DNA of 64,000 nucleotides from Brienomyrus brachyistius (lineage: Eukaryota > Chordata > Actinopteri > Osteoglossiformes > Mormyridae), in assembly GCF_023856365.1 (NCBI RefSeq), contig NW_026042687.1, forward strand, positions 57,168 to 121,167, written 5' to 3'. Made by a program: the position numbers and the translations under genes. This document shows positions 31,386-44,819 of this stretch, in pieces. How positions within the stretch are numbered: position 1 is the stretch's first letter; every line of letters begins with the position of its first letter. The notes below the pieces were generated by a model, which ran no database searches, had not been told where the DNA came from, and saw nothing but the letters and a program-made list of their open reading frames with translations.

Positions 31386-33573
31386 ATGACCCGCCTGCTG
31401 CTTCTGGTTTTGGCTTATGGAGCTCTGCTTATCTCCACAGAGGCCCAGCAAGATTACCACAGTCTCCCTGCACTCACAAGACGGCCATTAAACTCGCAGT
31501 CGAAAATGCTCATCAAGGAACCCGTCAGCACATGAATTTCTATAACATCCAGGGCCGTCCGAAGGTAACTGCTGAGAAAGTGTTTACAAAAGTGTGAAAC
31601 TTTCATCATCTGCAAGCTGAACTAATGAGTATCACATTGATTTTGATGTTTTAATTTCAATGCATATGATGCTTAATGTCTCTTCACAATGAAAGTGATG
31701 GTTGTATATCTCAGCCCTGGTCAATTTTACCTTCTCACAGTTTCTCTCTGAATCTGCTGCAGTCAAGTCTGTGACAGTTTGCCATTTTTTGGGTGATTAT
31801 TGTTTGTTATATTGCCTTTAAAACAGTTGTAGGCAATTTTGTATATAACGTGTTTATGTGATTTAGATCAGCAGTGAATACATTGACATTGAGATTCTCT
31901 TGAGAGCAACAAAATGTCCAAAGTCAACTGCAACAGACCATCGGGCTGACTGTATTTTCATGGACAAGAGGGTAAGTAAAGAGTCACTGTGACTGTGAGC
32001 ATTGGACATATCAGTTAGCAAATTAATTTAGGTTCATGTTAACTTTTTTGATGCCCTGCGGGGGAAAGTTAGCCAACAATAAAGTAACAAATACATAGGT
32101 GGCCTCAAAGAGCCAGTTCCTTCACCTTATTCTCAAATTTTAGTAGGTTTACAGGCTTAAAGGCTGGATTACCAGGCAGAAGCAAATGCTAATCATCTGA
32201 GGGGTGACCTGTAGATTATGCTTCGAGCTATGAACCCTAGCTGGCCTTATTTAAAGACCTGTGGGCTGTACTACAAAGCGGGTTTTACATACCCAGAGTT
32301 AACTCAATCGAGCCAGGTTAACTAAAACTCATTGTTGAAATCAGCCTTAAATGGCAGTGTGGTGTTTTGTGGTGAAAGGGCAGGACTTAACTCTTGTTTT
32401 AATTAGAAAGCCAGTAATTAAACCTGGTCAGAGCAGGGTAGATGTGCAGTGTGAATTACCCTTTAAATTTACCTCTTTAAATAGTGAACTACAGGACCAC
32501 TTAGCTTGATCGGAGGACAGTATTTTAATACAGAGCAGTGTTCAGTTAAACGGGATTTGTTGTTCATACTTTTAGATGAACTTGCTTTGTATAATATAGC
32601 CTTATGGTGACCCTGCTTTGGAAGCTCTTTCCTCTAAAATTGTTCTGTGTCATTAAACCCTGCACTCCAGCAGCTCTGCCTTAAATCATTAGATATATCT
32701 TTACTACACCTTCTCTCACTGTATTTATTGCCCACCACTCTTTAAATACTGTTTTTGTGTGTCTGTGTGTTTTTGCAGCCATTCATTAACTGTAGAGTTT
32801 GCAGCAGACGGTCTGGTAATGATCTTACACATCCATCAAATGACTGTGTACCAAACAAGAAAGTGGATGAAGTAAGTGTAGAGAGTCTTAGCATTATGGA
32901 AATGTAACAGGTGTGTGAATTGTGTCTAAACATGTGGTTAAACTTTGATTGTGTTTGTACATGCAAAAATTTGATCAGAGTACTGTTTATTAATGACAAT
33001 GTTACTTTTAATCTGAACAACAGTGGCAGCACCAAGGAAAAGCTTGGGGGGGGGGGCTCTAGCTCCTCCTCCAATGACCATAGTACCCCCACAGCACCCC
33101 CAAAATATTGGTTTCATTTTTTCTTTAACTATCTGTAAAATCTGTATATTGTGTAAGACATTTTTGCGGTTTTTACAGCATACTTGTAGTGTATTTTTTC
33201 TTCAAAGTACACATAGAGGCTCTGTGAGCTAGACGTTAGAATTTCATATTTTATCCTATTTTATCCATGCTGTAGCTTATCGTGCTGTGTGCTTCTATAC
33301 ACCATCTACATAAGCTGAAAAGCTAAAGCACCCGGTCTAAATAATCTCACTCCCCTATAGCACCTGTAGCATTAAGTCACTGGCGCTGCCACTGCTGAAT
33401 AAACGACTCCAATCTGACTAAACCGCTTAACTTTTCCTCCCCATGTTACATTTCAGGACAAACGACGTAATATGTGTCCTTCTGATAAACCTCTTCTCAG
33501 ACCTAAAACTGCCTTGGCTTCCAAGGACACTAAAGAAGCTGAAGGAGACCGTCTGGCTGTTTCTGATGGCTGA
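31386..33573 (+). CDS. Chemerin-like gene, copy 2, with exon 1 frame break
   Basis: Exons lie at 31386-31564, 31867-31971, 32779-32871 and 33457-33573, with the same lengths and splice sites as copy 1. I see no exonic difference from copy 1. Intron 3 contains a G-run one base longer. The exon 1 frame stops at the same codon 50, and the six-cysteine part is intact over exons 2-4. Because the break is shared with copies 1 and 3, it is not a unit-specific assembly slip. If transcribed, translation from this ATG would give only a short secreted peptide ending KEPVST. Confidence 0.7.
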
Positions 33574-33637
33574 TGGTCCTGCAATGTGGACCAGAGGAGG
33601 AAACTGGGAGGGAAAATGCTTTGCTTTATATCATGCC

Positions 33638-33756
33638 CACCCAAAGCCCCCAGTGAGTAAGCCATAGGCGCCGATAGCATGGAAAAACTCCCAAGAAGGA
33701 AGAAACCTTGGGAGGGACCAAACTCAAAGGGGGAGCCCATGCTCCTGGGGCCGGCA
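33638..33756 (-). mobile_element. LINE 3' UTR fragment after copy 2
   Basis: As after copy 1, with one substitution (GCCCATGCTCC for GCCCATCCTCC). Confidence 0.6.
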
Positions 33757-34011
33757 AAGTGTAGGTGCAGGATCACAAAAAAACTTGACGAGAGAAACGA
33801 GAGAATTCGACTGTCCCTCACAAAAACTGTAAAGTTTTAGTGGCTAAATTGCTTTTTCTATGCCTTTTCAAACAGGAGGAGATTTGTTTGGCTATACGTA
33901 GAAATTTTCTATACAATTTAGACAGCACAGAATCATTAACCTACTTTAATGCATTTATTAATACAACCACATATTTCACACATTTTGACATCAGTCATGC
34001 AGTGAAGATAC

Positions 34012-34477
34012 AGTCTCTTTATTTCTTGACGCCAACCCTCCCCATTAATCCGGGCTTGGGACCGACACCTAGTTGAGCTGGCTTTCTCCCTTAAGTGGCT
34101 GGGTTAGGCTAAACTATGTACATATTTATGAAGACTACTATAAATTTATAAAGACCTCCCTAAATATGTAGTCTAACAAAACGCAGTTTAAAGAAGGTAG
34201 CCTACCTGGTAAACAAAGAAATTAAAAGGCCCACAGCATATAATCGGGCTATATCCAAGCAGTTTTTAAGAACGTAACCTACATGGCGAAATTGAATTAC
34301 TTTCTGGACCAACAAACGCAACCAGACATGAACATTATGCACCTTCCTAGTCTTGATGTATGTCGTCATACAGATGAGGACGTTAAGGCAGCCTTTAGGT
34401 CCGACCCATCATGCACTGCAGTTTTTTGCAAATTCCTCAGATGGAAAACCATTAAATACCTCTTCTATTACCTTATA
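34012..34477 (+). repeat. Repeat X, forward copy, unit 2
   Basis: It retains the uninterrupted SINE target and the middle section, and is inverted relative to 22782-23425. Confidence 0.65.
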
Positions 34478-34703
34478 TTACCTTATATTCATGTAATAAA
34501 TATACAAATATCAATTAGTTGGAAATCAGCCAGACAGACGTAATTACTACAAATGGTTTCCACTGTATTTGTGACTCTGAGTGCCGCAGGCTTGGATGCA
34601 GTGCCGCACCATTTTGTAAGTAAATTAATAAATATTAATGAGACATCACCTACCACCCTGCAAAAAAGAAATTTGCCGCTCGTCCCCCTGCACATGAACC
34701 AAC

Positions 34704-34829
34704 ATGGCTGTGTCAACCAGCGGAGCTCCGGAGCCTCTGGAGAAACACGCGGCAAAAAAGGCTCGCATACGGTCTTCCAGAGTTTGGGAATACTTCAGTC
34801 GTGACACCTTTTCTGCGCCTCTACTGTAG
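34704..34829 (+). CDS. 41-residue BED-like ORF, unit 2 copy
   Basis: Same frame with one change, His to Arg, after EYFS. The upstream CCAATCA seen in unit 1 is lost: after CCATTTTGTAAG the sequence reads TAAATTAATAAATATTAATG. Confidence 0.33.
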   Translation: MAVSTSGAPEPLEKHAAKKARIRSSRVWEYFSRDTFSAPLL

Positions 34830-35434
34830 CTGGCGTTAATGACGCTGTTTCAGCCATTTTATATTTTCTGTTTACTTATTCTGTCATGTAAGACTGAGAC
34901 AAATTATCGTTTACGACTATTCTTACACACTGTAGCCTGACTTGCTGACTTAAGTAAGCTTAACTATAAGCTACCTTTGCTAGTGTTTGTGAATAACATG
35001 TTTCTCTAGTTATGAAATTATTCCATGTTTTAGCATCTGTTTCAACATTAAAGTCAAATTGGTATATTGAAATATGTAAAAACTATTGAACTATTAGCTT
35101 AAGTCTAACATAGAAAATCCTACTGAATCTCTTAAGATTTTCCTTTTTTGTTAATGCACTAATGTTTAAGAAGTGTCTTAAATTGAATTTCAGATTTGTG
35201 TGTGGGTGGGAGTGGGTGAATTGTATTAAATTCATACATTCATTCTTTTGGCTCAGACATTACTGACCTAAAACAAATTGAGGCATTGGGTAAGTGCTTA
35301 AATTAGCTACTAAATGGCAAAAAATATTCTAAATATCACATTTTCCATTCTTCGGTATAATTTTAATGAATCACCTATGCTGCCAAACATTAACGCATAG
35401 ATTGTCACAACACTCTATGTTTTAGTTCTTCTTT

Positions 35435-35734
35435 ATGTGTATAGGACGGTGTGATGGTTCTGGTGGTGGGTGTGGCCGACGCTGCTCGCGATGTTTGGCT
35501 ATGCTGCAGTCCCAGGGACCAAGTTGGAACACATTTCCACCTTCAAGCTTAGGTGGAAAAACGGCACCGAGACCCAGCAGCAGGACAACTTCTTGTCCAG
35601 ACAACCAGCCCTGCTTCATCATTGAAGTAAGCCCTGTGAACAGGAGCGAGATGTACTTCTGCAGTGGATGTTATAGCGGAAAGAACATCCCCATCCTCAC
35701 GTCTGCCGGAGTGCCCCCTCAAGTGGGTGTGTGA
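35435..35734 (+). CDS. Cys-rich possible exon, unit 2 copy
   Basis: The acceptor, frame, cysteines and internal donor are conserved without visible change. The second frame with FKLRWKNGTETQQQDNF is also conserved. Confidence 0.3.
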   Translation: MCIGRCDGSGGGCGRRCSRCLAMLQSQGPSWNTFPPSSLGGKTAPRPSSRTTSCPDNQPCFIIEVSPVNRSEMYFCSGCYSGKNIPILTSAGVPPQVGV

Positions 35735-35771
35735 CTTAACTCGATGGATGAATTGGACAGAATGTACTGTT

Positions 35772-36370
35772 ACTAGAGGTCGACCGATATGGGTTTTTCA
35801 AGTCAAGGGTCAGGCGATGGCCGATATATGCTGCTGATTTTTTTTGGCCGATAATTGGACGTTTTCCCCTCTATTTGCATGGTAAAATATCACACTAATA
35901 ATAACAAACGATACACAAAATTTCTCAATTTAGCATTTATTGAATACTCAACTTGGAAACAATAACACATTTATAAACAATAAAAATAGCAGCATCAGAA
36001 TCTCTGTTAGTGCACAATATAGCAGCAAACTCCTCATGTTTGACGGAAGGAAATTTGTAAACAATACAAAAAGGAATAAGCATGTTATCTTTAGTTGTAA
36101 TCCCACTTCCAGTCCCTGAGTCTTACTCACCACACTCATACTTCACAGCAAACAGACAGCAGTTAATTAACCAGAAGAGAAAAATGCAAAAACACAACAG
36201 AACTTGTAAATAATAACAAACTAATAGACAATAAAAATAGCAGCATCAGAATCTCTATTAGTGCCAAATATAGCAGCAAACTCCTCATGTCTGACGGAAG
36301 GAAAATTTGTAAATACACAAAGGAATGAGCACATCTTCAGTTTTAATCCCATTTCCAGTCCCTGAGTCTT
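35772..36370. mobile_element. DNA-transposon remnant with internal duplication, unit 2 copy
   Basis: The two 145-bp internal repeats lie at about 35977-36125 and 36228-36370. Confidence 0.48.
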
Positions 36371-36381
36371 CCTCATCCCAC

Positions 36382-36441
36382 AAGCAGGCAAGGCATGTCA
36401 CCCCGGTTGTGTGACACTTATTTTATATAATAAAATAAGTG
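36382..36441. repeat. Minisatellite fragment and 27-bp palindrome, unit 2 copy
   Basis: Palindrome arms are at 36415-36426 and 36430-36441, identical to unit 1. Confidence 0.65.
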
Positions 36442-37690
36442 CCCCCTGCGGCCCCAGAGCCCGAGCAGCCGTCTCCGCTGCCTGCAGCTACCGCGCCCAC
36501 GTCCGAGGCGCTTTCCCTGCCTGCAGCTCCCGGGCAGGCGCCCCCTCTGCAGCCTGCAGCTCCAGTCCCTGGCCCCACTCCAGTCCCTTCTCCCCCTGTG
36601 ACTCTGGTACCCTCACCCCGACGAGCCCGACCCCGGCCGCAGGTCCTTATGTCTGTGTCCCATAAGGGGAGAGGACACAGACGCACGGCTGGGGTCCCAC
36701 CCGCCCAGCCCCCTGGCTCGCCCTCCCTCGCCGGCGCTAGGGCTTGGTCGGCACCTGCGGGTCCTGGCCCTCCGGGTCGGCTGTCGTCTGCGGGTCCCCC
36801 TCCGCGGCCTCGTCGCCCTGCCTCGGTCCCTCCTCCGGCGTCTTATCGGTTGCCTGCGGGCCCCCCGACGGCGGCTCCTCATTCGCCTGCTGGTCCTCCC
36901 GCTCTGGCGTGTCGGAGGACGTCGCCGTCTGCTGCGGCTCCCCCTCTCTCCTTGCCCTCGCCAGGGTCCCTTCCAGCTCCTTCGTCCCCTTCCCTGGTCT
37001 CCCCTCCGACTCCCTCCTTCGTCCCTGCGTCTGTCCCTCACCCCGTCTCCTCGGCCCCTCCGGCTCCGGCCTCCCGGCCGCCTGCAGCCCTTCCGGCTGC
37101 CTCCCGTCGCCCGCTGGGTCTCCCTCGGGCTCCTCTTGGTTCCCCCTCCTTCTCTCCCTGGCCTCCCGTCTTTGTCCCTCCTGCCTCTGCTCCCCCTCGC
37201 TTTGTTCCTCCTGTCTCTGTCCCTCCTCTCTTTGTCCCTCGTCCCTCTGGCTTCTGCTCCTCTTTCCCCGATGTTCCCTTCGTTCACTCCCGGTCCTTTT
37301 GTCCTGCCTGTTCCCTCCGTGTCCCCCTTTCTGATCTGTTTCTCTGCCTTTCCTGTCTTATGTCAAGTCTTGTCCTGGCTCCTTCCCCTGTGCCAGTTCT
37401 GTCTGTCCGTTCTGTTCCCTGTCCCTCATTAATGAGGTTTTATATAGATATACATATATGCCCGGCTTGTCCGCTCCTCGTGTGTGCCACGCCCCCTGAT
37501 TACCCACGTGTGCTTCCCTGATCGTCTCCTGCTTTGCCCGATTACTTTGATTAGTCATGACCTATTTTAAGTCCTGGTCTTACCTGTTTGCCCTGTCCGT
37601 CATTGTAGTTTGTCAATGCCTGCGTTCCGTCCTGCTCTACCCGCTCCGTTTCCCCGATTAAAGACCCGTTTTCACAAACACAAAAAAAAC
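36439..37690 (+). mobile_element. GC-rich retroelement 3' end, unit 2 copy
   Basis: The 360-codon Pro-rich frame (36439-37521) is identical in translation to unit 1. The terminal A-run is one base shorter. Identity of such a long frame between units reflects recent duplication and is not evidence of selection. Confidence 0.45.
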
Positions 37691-37710
37691 TATATGTATA
37701 CATATACATA

Positions 37711-38879
37711 CACTGAACAAAAATATAAACGCAACACTTTTGTTTTTGCTCCCATTTTTCATGAGATGGACTTAAAGATCTACAATTCATTCCAGATACA
37801 CAATATTACCATTTCTCTCAAACATTTCTCACAAATCAGTCTAAATGTGTGATAGTGAGCACTTCTGCTTTGCTGAGATAATCCATCCCACCTCACAGGT
37901 GTGCCACATCAAGATGCTGATCTGACATCATGGGTAGTGCACAGGTGTACCTTATACTGCCCACAATAAAAGGCCACCCTGGAATGTGCAGTTTTGTCTC
38001 ACAGCAAAATGCCACAGATGCCACAAGCATTGAGGGAGCGTGCAATTGGCATGCTGACAGCAGGAATGTCAACCAGATCTGTTGCTCGTGCATTGAATGT
38101 TCATTTCTCAACCATAAGCCGTCTCCAAAGGCGTTTCAGAGAATATGGCAGTACATCCAACCGGCCTCACAACCGCAGACCACGTGTAACCACACCAGCC
38201 CAGGACCTCCACATCCAGCAGGTTCACCTCCAAGATCGTCTGAGACCAGCCACTCAGACAGATGATGCACGGCCCCATGTTGCAAGGATCTGTACACAGT
38301 TCTTGGAAGCTGAAAATGTCCCAGTTCTTGCATGGCCAGCATACTCACCGGACATGTCACCCGTTGAGCATGTTTGGGATGTGCTTGACCGGCGTATACG
38401 ACAGCGTGTACCAGTTCCCACTAATATCCAACAACTTCGCACAGCCATTGAAGAGGAGTGGACCAACATTCCACAGGCCACAATTGACAATCTGATAAAC
38501 TCTATGCGAAGAAGATGTGTTGCATTGTATGAGGCAAATGGTGGTCACACCAGATACTGACCGGTTCTGAGTCCCCAGACCCCCAATAAAGCAAAAAACT
38601 GCACATTCCAGGGTGGCCTTTTATTGTGGGCAGTATAAGGTACACCTGTGCACTACCCATGATGTCAGATCAGCATCTTGATGTGGCACACCTGTGAGGT
38701 GGGATGGATTATCTCAGCAAAGCAGAAGTGCTCACTATCACACATTTAGACTGATTTGTGAGAAATGTTTGAGAGAAATGGTAATATTGTGTATCTGGAA
38801 TGAATTGTAGGTCTTTAAGTCCATCTCATGAAAAATGGGAGCAGAAACAAGAGTGTTGCGTTTATATTTTTGTTCAGTA
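37711..38879 (+). mobile_element. Tc1-like transposon, unit 2 copy
   Basis: Same 1169-bp length, same ends and same internal deletion. The right flank TATATATTTATGGGTG enters array 2, where the first monomer reads ACTAGTTGG instead of ACTAGATGG. Confidence 0.85.
38009..38560 (+). pseudogene. Tc1-like transposase with internal deletion, unit 2 copy
   Basis: The translation is the same as at 18184-18735, lacking the segment with the first catalytic Asp. Confidence 0.78.
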
Positions 38880-39313
38880 TATATATTTATGGGTGTATCG
38901 AGACTAGTTGGTCATTATGGATAACTAAGTTGCACTAAAATTGGGTGAGCAGGCAAGGCATGTCACCCAGGTTGTGTGACAATTATTTTATATATATGTA
39001 TGTATATATTCCATCCACCATCCCTCCTTTACGGAGAACTGCGTTATTTTTCTTTTCTATTGCTAATAAAAAAACTATATATATGTACATATATATATAT
39101 ATATTTATGGGTGTATCGAGACTAGTTGGTCATTATGGATAACTAAGGTGCACTAAAATTGGGTGAGCAGGCAAGGCATGTCTCCCCAGTTGTGTGACAA
39201 TTATTTTATATAAATGTATATATATATTCCCTCCACCACCCCTCCTTTACGGAGGACTGCTTTATTTTTAATATCCATTGCGAAAAAAAAACACAAGAAA
39301 AAGAAAAAATATC

Positions 39314-39360
<47 letters not shown>

Positions 39361-39994
39361 GTGTGTCGAGACTAGATGGTCAGTATGGATAACTGAGGTG
39401 CACTAAAATTGGGTGAGCAGGCAAGGCATGTCACCCAGGTTGTGTGACAATTATTTTATATATATGCATATACATATTCCATCCACCATCCCTCCTTTAC
39501 GGAGAACTGCGTTATTTTTATTGTCTATTGCAAAAAAAAAACAGAAAAACTATATATATATATATATACATATATATTCATGGGTGTATCGAGACTAGAT
39601 GGTCATTATGGATAACTAAAGTGCACTAAAATTGGGTGAGCAGGCAAGGCATGTCACCCAGGTTGTGTGACAATTATTTTATATAAATGTATATATATAT
39701 ATATATATTCCATCCACCATCCCTCCTTTACGGAGAACTGCGTTATTTTTCTTTTCTATTGCTAATAAAAAAACTATATATATATACATATATATTTATG
39801 GGTGTATCGAGACTAGATGGTCATTATGAATAACTAAGGTGCACTAAAATTGGGTGAGCAGGCAAGGCATGTCACCCCGGTTGTGTGACAATTATTTTAT
39901 ATATATATTCCATCCACCATCCCTCCTTTACGGAGGACTGCTTTATTTTTAATATCCATTGCGAAAAAAAAACACAAGAAAAAGAAAAAATATC

Positions 39995-40055
<61 letters not shown>

Positions 40056-40158
40056 GTGTGTCGAGACTAGATGGTCAGTATGGATAACTAAAGTGCACTA
40101 AAATTGGGTGAGCAGGCAAGGCATGTCACCCAGGTTGTGTGACAATTATTTTATATAA

Positions 40159-40204
<46 letters not shown>

Positions 40205-40506
40205 CATCCACCATCCCTCCTTTACGGAGAACTGCGTTATTTTTCTTTTCTATTGCTAATAAAAAAACTATATATATGTACATATATATATATATATATG
40301 GGTGTATCGAGACTAGTTGGTCATTATGGATAACTAAGTTGCACTAAAATTGGGTGAGCAGGCAAGGCATGTCACCCAGGTTGTGTGACAATTATTTTAT
40401 ATATATATGTATATATATATTCCCTCCACCACCCCTCCTTTACGGAGGACTGCTTTATTTTTAATATCCATTGCGAAAAAAAAACACAAGAAAAAGAAAA
40501 AATATC

Positions 40507-40563
<57 letters not shown>

Positions 40564-40666
40564 GTGTGTCGAGACTAGATGGTCAGTATGGATAACTAAA
40601 GTGCACTAAAATTGGGTGAGCAGGCAAGGCATGTCACCCAGGTTGTGTGACAATTATTTTATATAA

Positions 40667-40736
<70 letters not shown>

Positions 40737-41039
40737 CATCCACCATCCCTCCTTTACGGAGAACTGCGTTATTTTTCTTTTCTATTGCTAATAAAAAAAC
40801 TATATATATGTACATATATATATATATATATGGGTGTATCGAGACTAGTTGGTCATTATGGATAACTAAGTTGCACTAAAATTGGGTGAGCAGGCAAGGC
40901 ATGTCACCCAGGTTGTGTGACAATTATTTTATATATATATGTATATATATATTCCCTCCACCACCCCTCCTTTACGGAGGACTGCTTTATTTTTAATATC
41001 CATTGCGAAAAAAAAAACACAAGAAAAAGAAAAAATATC

Positions 41040-41088
<49 letters not shown>

Positions 41089-41960
41089 GTGTGTCGAGAC
41101 TAGATGGTCAGTATGGATAACTAAAGTGCACTAAAATTGGGTGAGCAGGCAAGGCATGTCACCCAGGTTGTGTGACAATTATTTTATATAAATGTATATA
41201 TATATATATATATATTCCATCCACCATCCCTCCTTTACGGAGAACTGCGTTATTTTTCTTTTCTATTGCTAATAAAAAAACTATATATATATGTACATAT
41301 ATATATATATATATGGGTGTATCGAGACTAGTTGGTCATTATGGATAACTAAGTTGCACTAAAATTGGGTGAGCAGGCAAGGCATGTCACCCAAGTTGTG
41401 TGACAATTATTTTATATATATGTATATATATATTCCATCCACCATCCCTCCTTTATGGAGAACTGCGTTATTTTTATTGTCTATTGCAAAAAAAAAAACA
41501 AAAAAAACTATATATATATACATATATATTTATGGGTGTATCGAGACTAGATGGTCATTATGAATAACTAAGGTGCACTAAAACTGGGTGAGCAGGCAAG
41601 GCATGTCACCCAGGTTGTGTGACAATTATTTTATATATATGTATATATATATTCCATCCACCATCCCTCCTTTACGGAGAACTGCGTTATTTTTATTGTC
41701 TATTGCAAAAAAAAAAACAAAAAAAACTATATATATATATACATATATATATATGGGTGTATCGAGACTAGAAGGTCATTATGCATAACTAAAGTGCACT
41801 AAAATTGGGTGAGCAGGAAAGGCATGTCACCCCAGTTGTGTGACAATTATTTTATATATATGTATATATATATATATATTCCCTCCACCACCCCTCCTCT
41901 ACGGAGGACTGCTTTATTTTTATTTCCATTGCAAAAATAAAAAATTTTAAAACACAAAAA
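38880..41960. repeat. Minisatellite array 2: 13 monomers with higher-order pattern
   Basis: Monomers start near 38890, 39108, 39359, 39583, 39799, 40053, 40300, 40560, 40831, 41085, 41313, 41533 and 41754. Three tail types alternate. Type A has ATTGTCTATTGCAAAA, type B has AATATCCATTGCGAAA and type C has CTTTTCTATTGCTAAT. The order is C B A C B C B C B C A A plus a terminal variant, so a C-B dimer of about 0.5 kb is reiterated. After every B the next monomer begins GGGTGTGTCG instead of GGGTGTATCG. Each monomer keeps the TGTCAC..GTGACA hairpin and a (TA)n of variable length. Confidence 0.88.
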
Positions 41961-42090
41961 AAAAAAAAAAACGAAAATAATAATAATAAAAATAATTTTG
42001 AATGTGTATTCAAATAAGTTTGAATGTGTGTGAACTATATATAAATATATATATACACATGCATATACAGAAATATATACACACACACAC

Positions 42091-42123
<33 letters not shown>

Positions 42124-42155
42124 CACACACTCACATAAACACATACACACACTGT
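41961..42155. repeat. A-tract and TA/CA microsatellite, unit 3
   Basis: As at 225-420, with one more A and two more TA repeats. Confidence 0.8.
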
Positions 42156-42520
42156 GTACAGTCTTATGCAAAGGTTTGGCACCCCTTGACAAATAACATC
42201 TTTTCAATTACAAAAGCAACAATATCAGTTAATACAGTCTCTTTAGGAACTGGGGGAAAAATACACAATATTTTCAGCAAACATTGATGAATAGTTACTT
42301 TTTATGCCATAAATTGAACAAAATTACAAAATAAAAACATTATTATGGCACTCTGCAAAAGTTTGGGCACCCTACGTAATCAGTACTTAGTAACACCTCC
42401 TCTGCCAGATATCACAGCTTACAAGCGCTTCTTATAGCCAGCTGAAAGGCTTTCAGTTCTTGTACTTGGGATTTTCTCACATTCTTCCTTGCAAAAGGCT
42501 TCTAGTTCTGTAATATTCTA
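42156..42520 (-). mobile_element. Tc1/mariner relic, unit 3 copy
   Basis: Same terminal sequences and same internal stop as in unit 1. Confidence 0.66.
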
Positions 42521-43156
42521 ATATATCAAGGGCTGTATTGTCAAATAGGAGATCGGCAGCATTCTCCCACCTGAGAAAACTGTACTACAATGCCCTTGAT
42601 AGTGTGTAGAAACACACTCGTCAGCTCTAGTCCTCCTGTAACAACGCAAAAGGACTGGCAACCCTCAGGTATTTATGCGTGCGATTGTATGATAAATTCA
42701 CCCTGACAGTCTCACACTTCTCTTGGTACCAACAGGTCTCATGGAATATATAAAAGGCAACTGCAACAATTATACTCGGCACTAAACATCGAGGCACGGA
42801 AATGCAGCAGAGCTTGTGTATTTCTCAGGATGCATTCTAGTAAAATGCCCGGAAAATGAGCTAAAGACATATTTCAAGGGGCACTATATAAAACCGATGG
42901 AAATTTTACTGATTAAATAAAAGGAAAAGCATCGTTTGAAAAATCACAAATGTTTCTAAGATTCAATGCATCGCTTTTTTGACCACATCATAGCGATGAA
43001 CACATCATTGTTCCTGACAATGTCCTAATACAGAAATAAAACTTTATGTTGGTAAACTCAAAAAGCCTTCAGCTGTCACACTGGCTAACGATCTCAAACG
43101 ATTATAAAGCAGCATTTTGAAAAGCGCTGTTTTAAAATAACAGATACAACACTTAC

Positions 43157-43446
43157 CTTGTCTTCTGGCCAAATGCTTTTCACGGCTTGGCACTCCAACG
43201 GTGCTGAAACGAAATTTGTATTTCCTCCTACCTCGTTGGCCCTTCAGTTCTTCTTTTCTCCCTTTGGATGTTTTTTTCCTTCTTCTTTGGATATTGTTTT
43301 TTATTTTTGTTTGTTTTTTTTTACTTTGCATGTTTTTCCTTCTTCGGATATTATTTTTTTGGCTTATTTTTTTAGACGATGTTTTTTTTCGTCTTCTTTA
43401 AAAATTGATTTTTTTCGTCTTCTTTAAATATTGTTTTTTTTTTCAT
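43157..43446 (-). pseudogene. Lys-rich exon, unit 3 copy, frameshifted
   Basis: One extra T in the run at about 43381-43389 shifts the frame after about 20 codons. The remaining frame reopens at an internal Met (43331) and keeps the RFSTVGVPSREK end and the donor. Confidence 0.3.
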
Positions 43447-43537
43447 CCTTTTGATGTTGTTTTACGGAACAAGAGCCGTACAGTGCTACTCTATCAGGAG
43501 GTAGCGCCAACTGAACGCCTTGAAGCAGTACCCAGCT

Positions 43538-43637
43538 CTTTTATAGGGAGCGTCAACCCGAAGTCAAGTTCTAGAACGTTGCACTCACTTTTCATTGGTT
43601 TCCCAGCTATGCTGTCAGAATAATGTTTGCTGATTGG
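43538..43637 (-). promoter_or_regulatory. CCAAT/HSE/TATA block, unit 3 copy
   Basis: All four motifs are unchanged. TATA complement at 43538-43547, GTTCTAGAAC at 43568-43577. Confidence 0.45.
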
Positions 43638-44819
43638 TCGAAAATTTTAAAACGTACCCGAGTACTGTAAAAAAAACTCAAGATCTTGCTACCCTACGGA
43701 GCACCCATAAGGTGATTTTTTTATACGTTATATGCAGCTATTTGTAGCAGGCCGTAATTAGACTAATCCACCCTTTGTCAATAAAGCCAACAAGAGAACA
43801 GGTTGCCCAAAGTTTGCTCAGGTACACGCCACAGCACAACCTTAAAAACACATCCAGCACAAATCACACTAGTGAATGACACAGCAAATCACAGCAATAA
43901 AAAAGACCCCTATGGGCAATCCAGCACCCAGACTACAGGTGCCAAAAGGCCCAGCCTGCCTAATAATGAACCCAAAATATACATACAACAAAGAAAAAGA
44001 CACAAACAAAAAAGAAAATAAAACTAGCCAGCTGCTCCCACTAAACCCCGCTCCCGAGGCCACTAAGCCGGCTGGCTTGATAATACACGATACAACCTCA
44101 GATAAAACATATTAAAGCAACACCAGGGAGGTTTACAACCTGATCCTTAAAATTATCGACCCGTAATTCCACCTTGAAAACCCCTAAAGAACAGTAGTTT
44201 ACCCCATGACTCACTGCCCCATTCAAACAAAAAAAAAACAGGTTTTTGGGGTAACCTTTAGGTCAGCTCTTCAAAACCAGGTATGAGGACTCTTCAGCTA
44301 ATCAGTCCTCTAATTAGAAATCTAATTAGGGAGTTGAAGCGAAAACCTGCATACACACCGGCCCTTTGCGGATAAGATTGTTCACCCCTGAAACAAGCAA
44401 ACAGAAAGGCTGCTACACTGCAAATTCAATATGCCCGCCGATGCTCCACCAAATCTATCAGGACCCTGCCTGTCTTTCCCGTGCCTGCTCCTTTGCCAAT
44501 ATGCCCTACCATCGGAACATGCACAGCCATCTCGCCCCGGCTATGCCTCCAGTCCGAACTGCAGTTCCTATACCTGCCTATAATTGCCTGGCTACAATCC
44601 ATCCCCCAAAATGAAATTGATGACCCAACGATCACAGCTAAGAATTCTATCCCCAAACCACTGGTCTTCCTCCCCAACCGAACGATCATTCACTGACCGT
44701 GGTAACTTATAAGGGTTGGTATGATGACCAGTGGTGGACCTCACCGAACGTTTAACTGGTCTCTACACCTCGGGGGGGACATAACCTCCTCCATTATACG
44801 AGGCCTACTTGTGGATGCT

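Larger units (their letters stand above)
19771..38879. repeat. Segmental duplication unit 2 (gene present, 5' end missing, LINE added)
   Basis: This corresponds to about 1537-19054 of unit 1. The microsatellite, Tc1 relic and 3' half of the Lys-rich frame are absent. A 1.7-kb LINE is inserted at 26019-27735. Stretches not listed separately (20135-20607, 22007-22781, 23426-23991, 28017-29976, 34830-35434) match the unassigned stretches of unit 1 and show nothing further. Confidence 0.9.

Noticed and set aside
38880..41960. Regularly spaced direct repeats suggestive of a CRISPR array
   Set aside because: Periods are 210-310 bp, the variable parts are (TA)n of changing length, and the setting is a vertebrate genome. 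It is a minisatellite.
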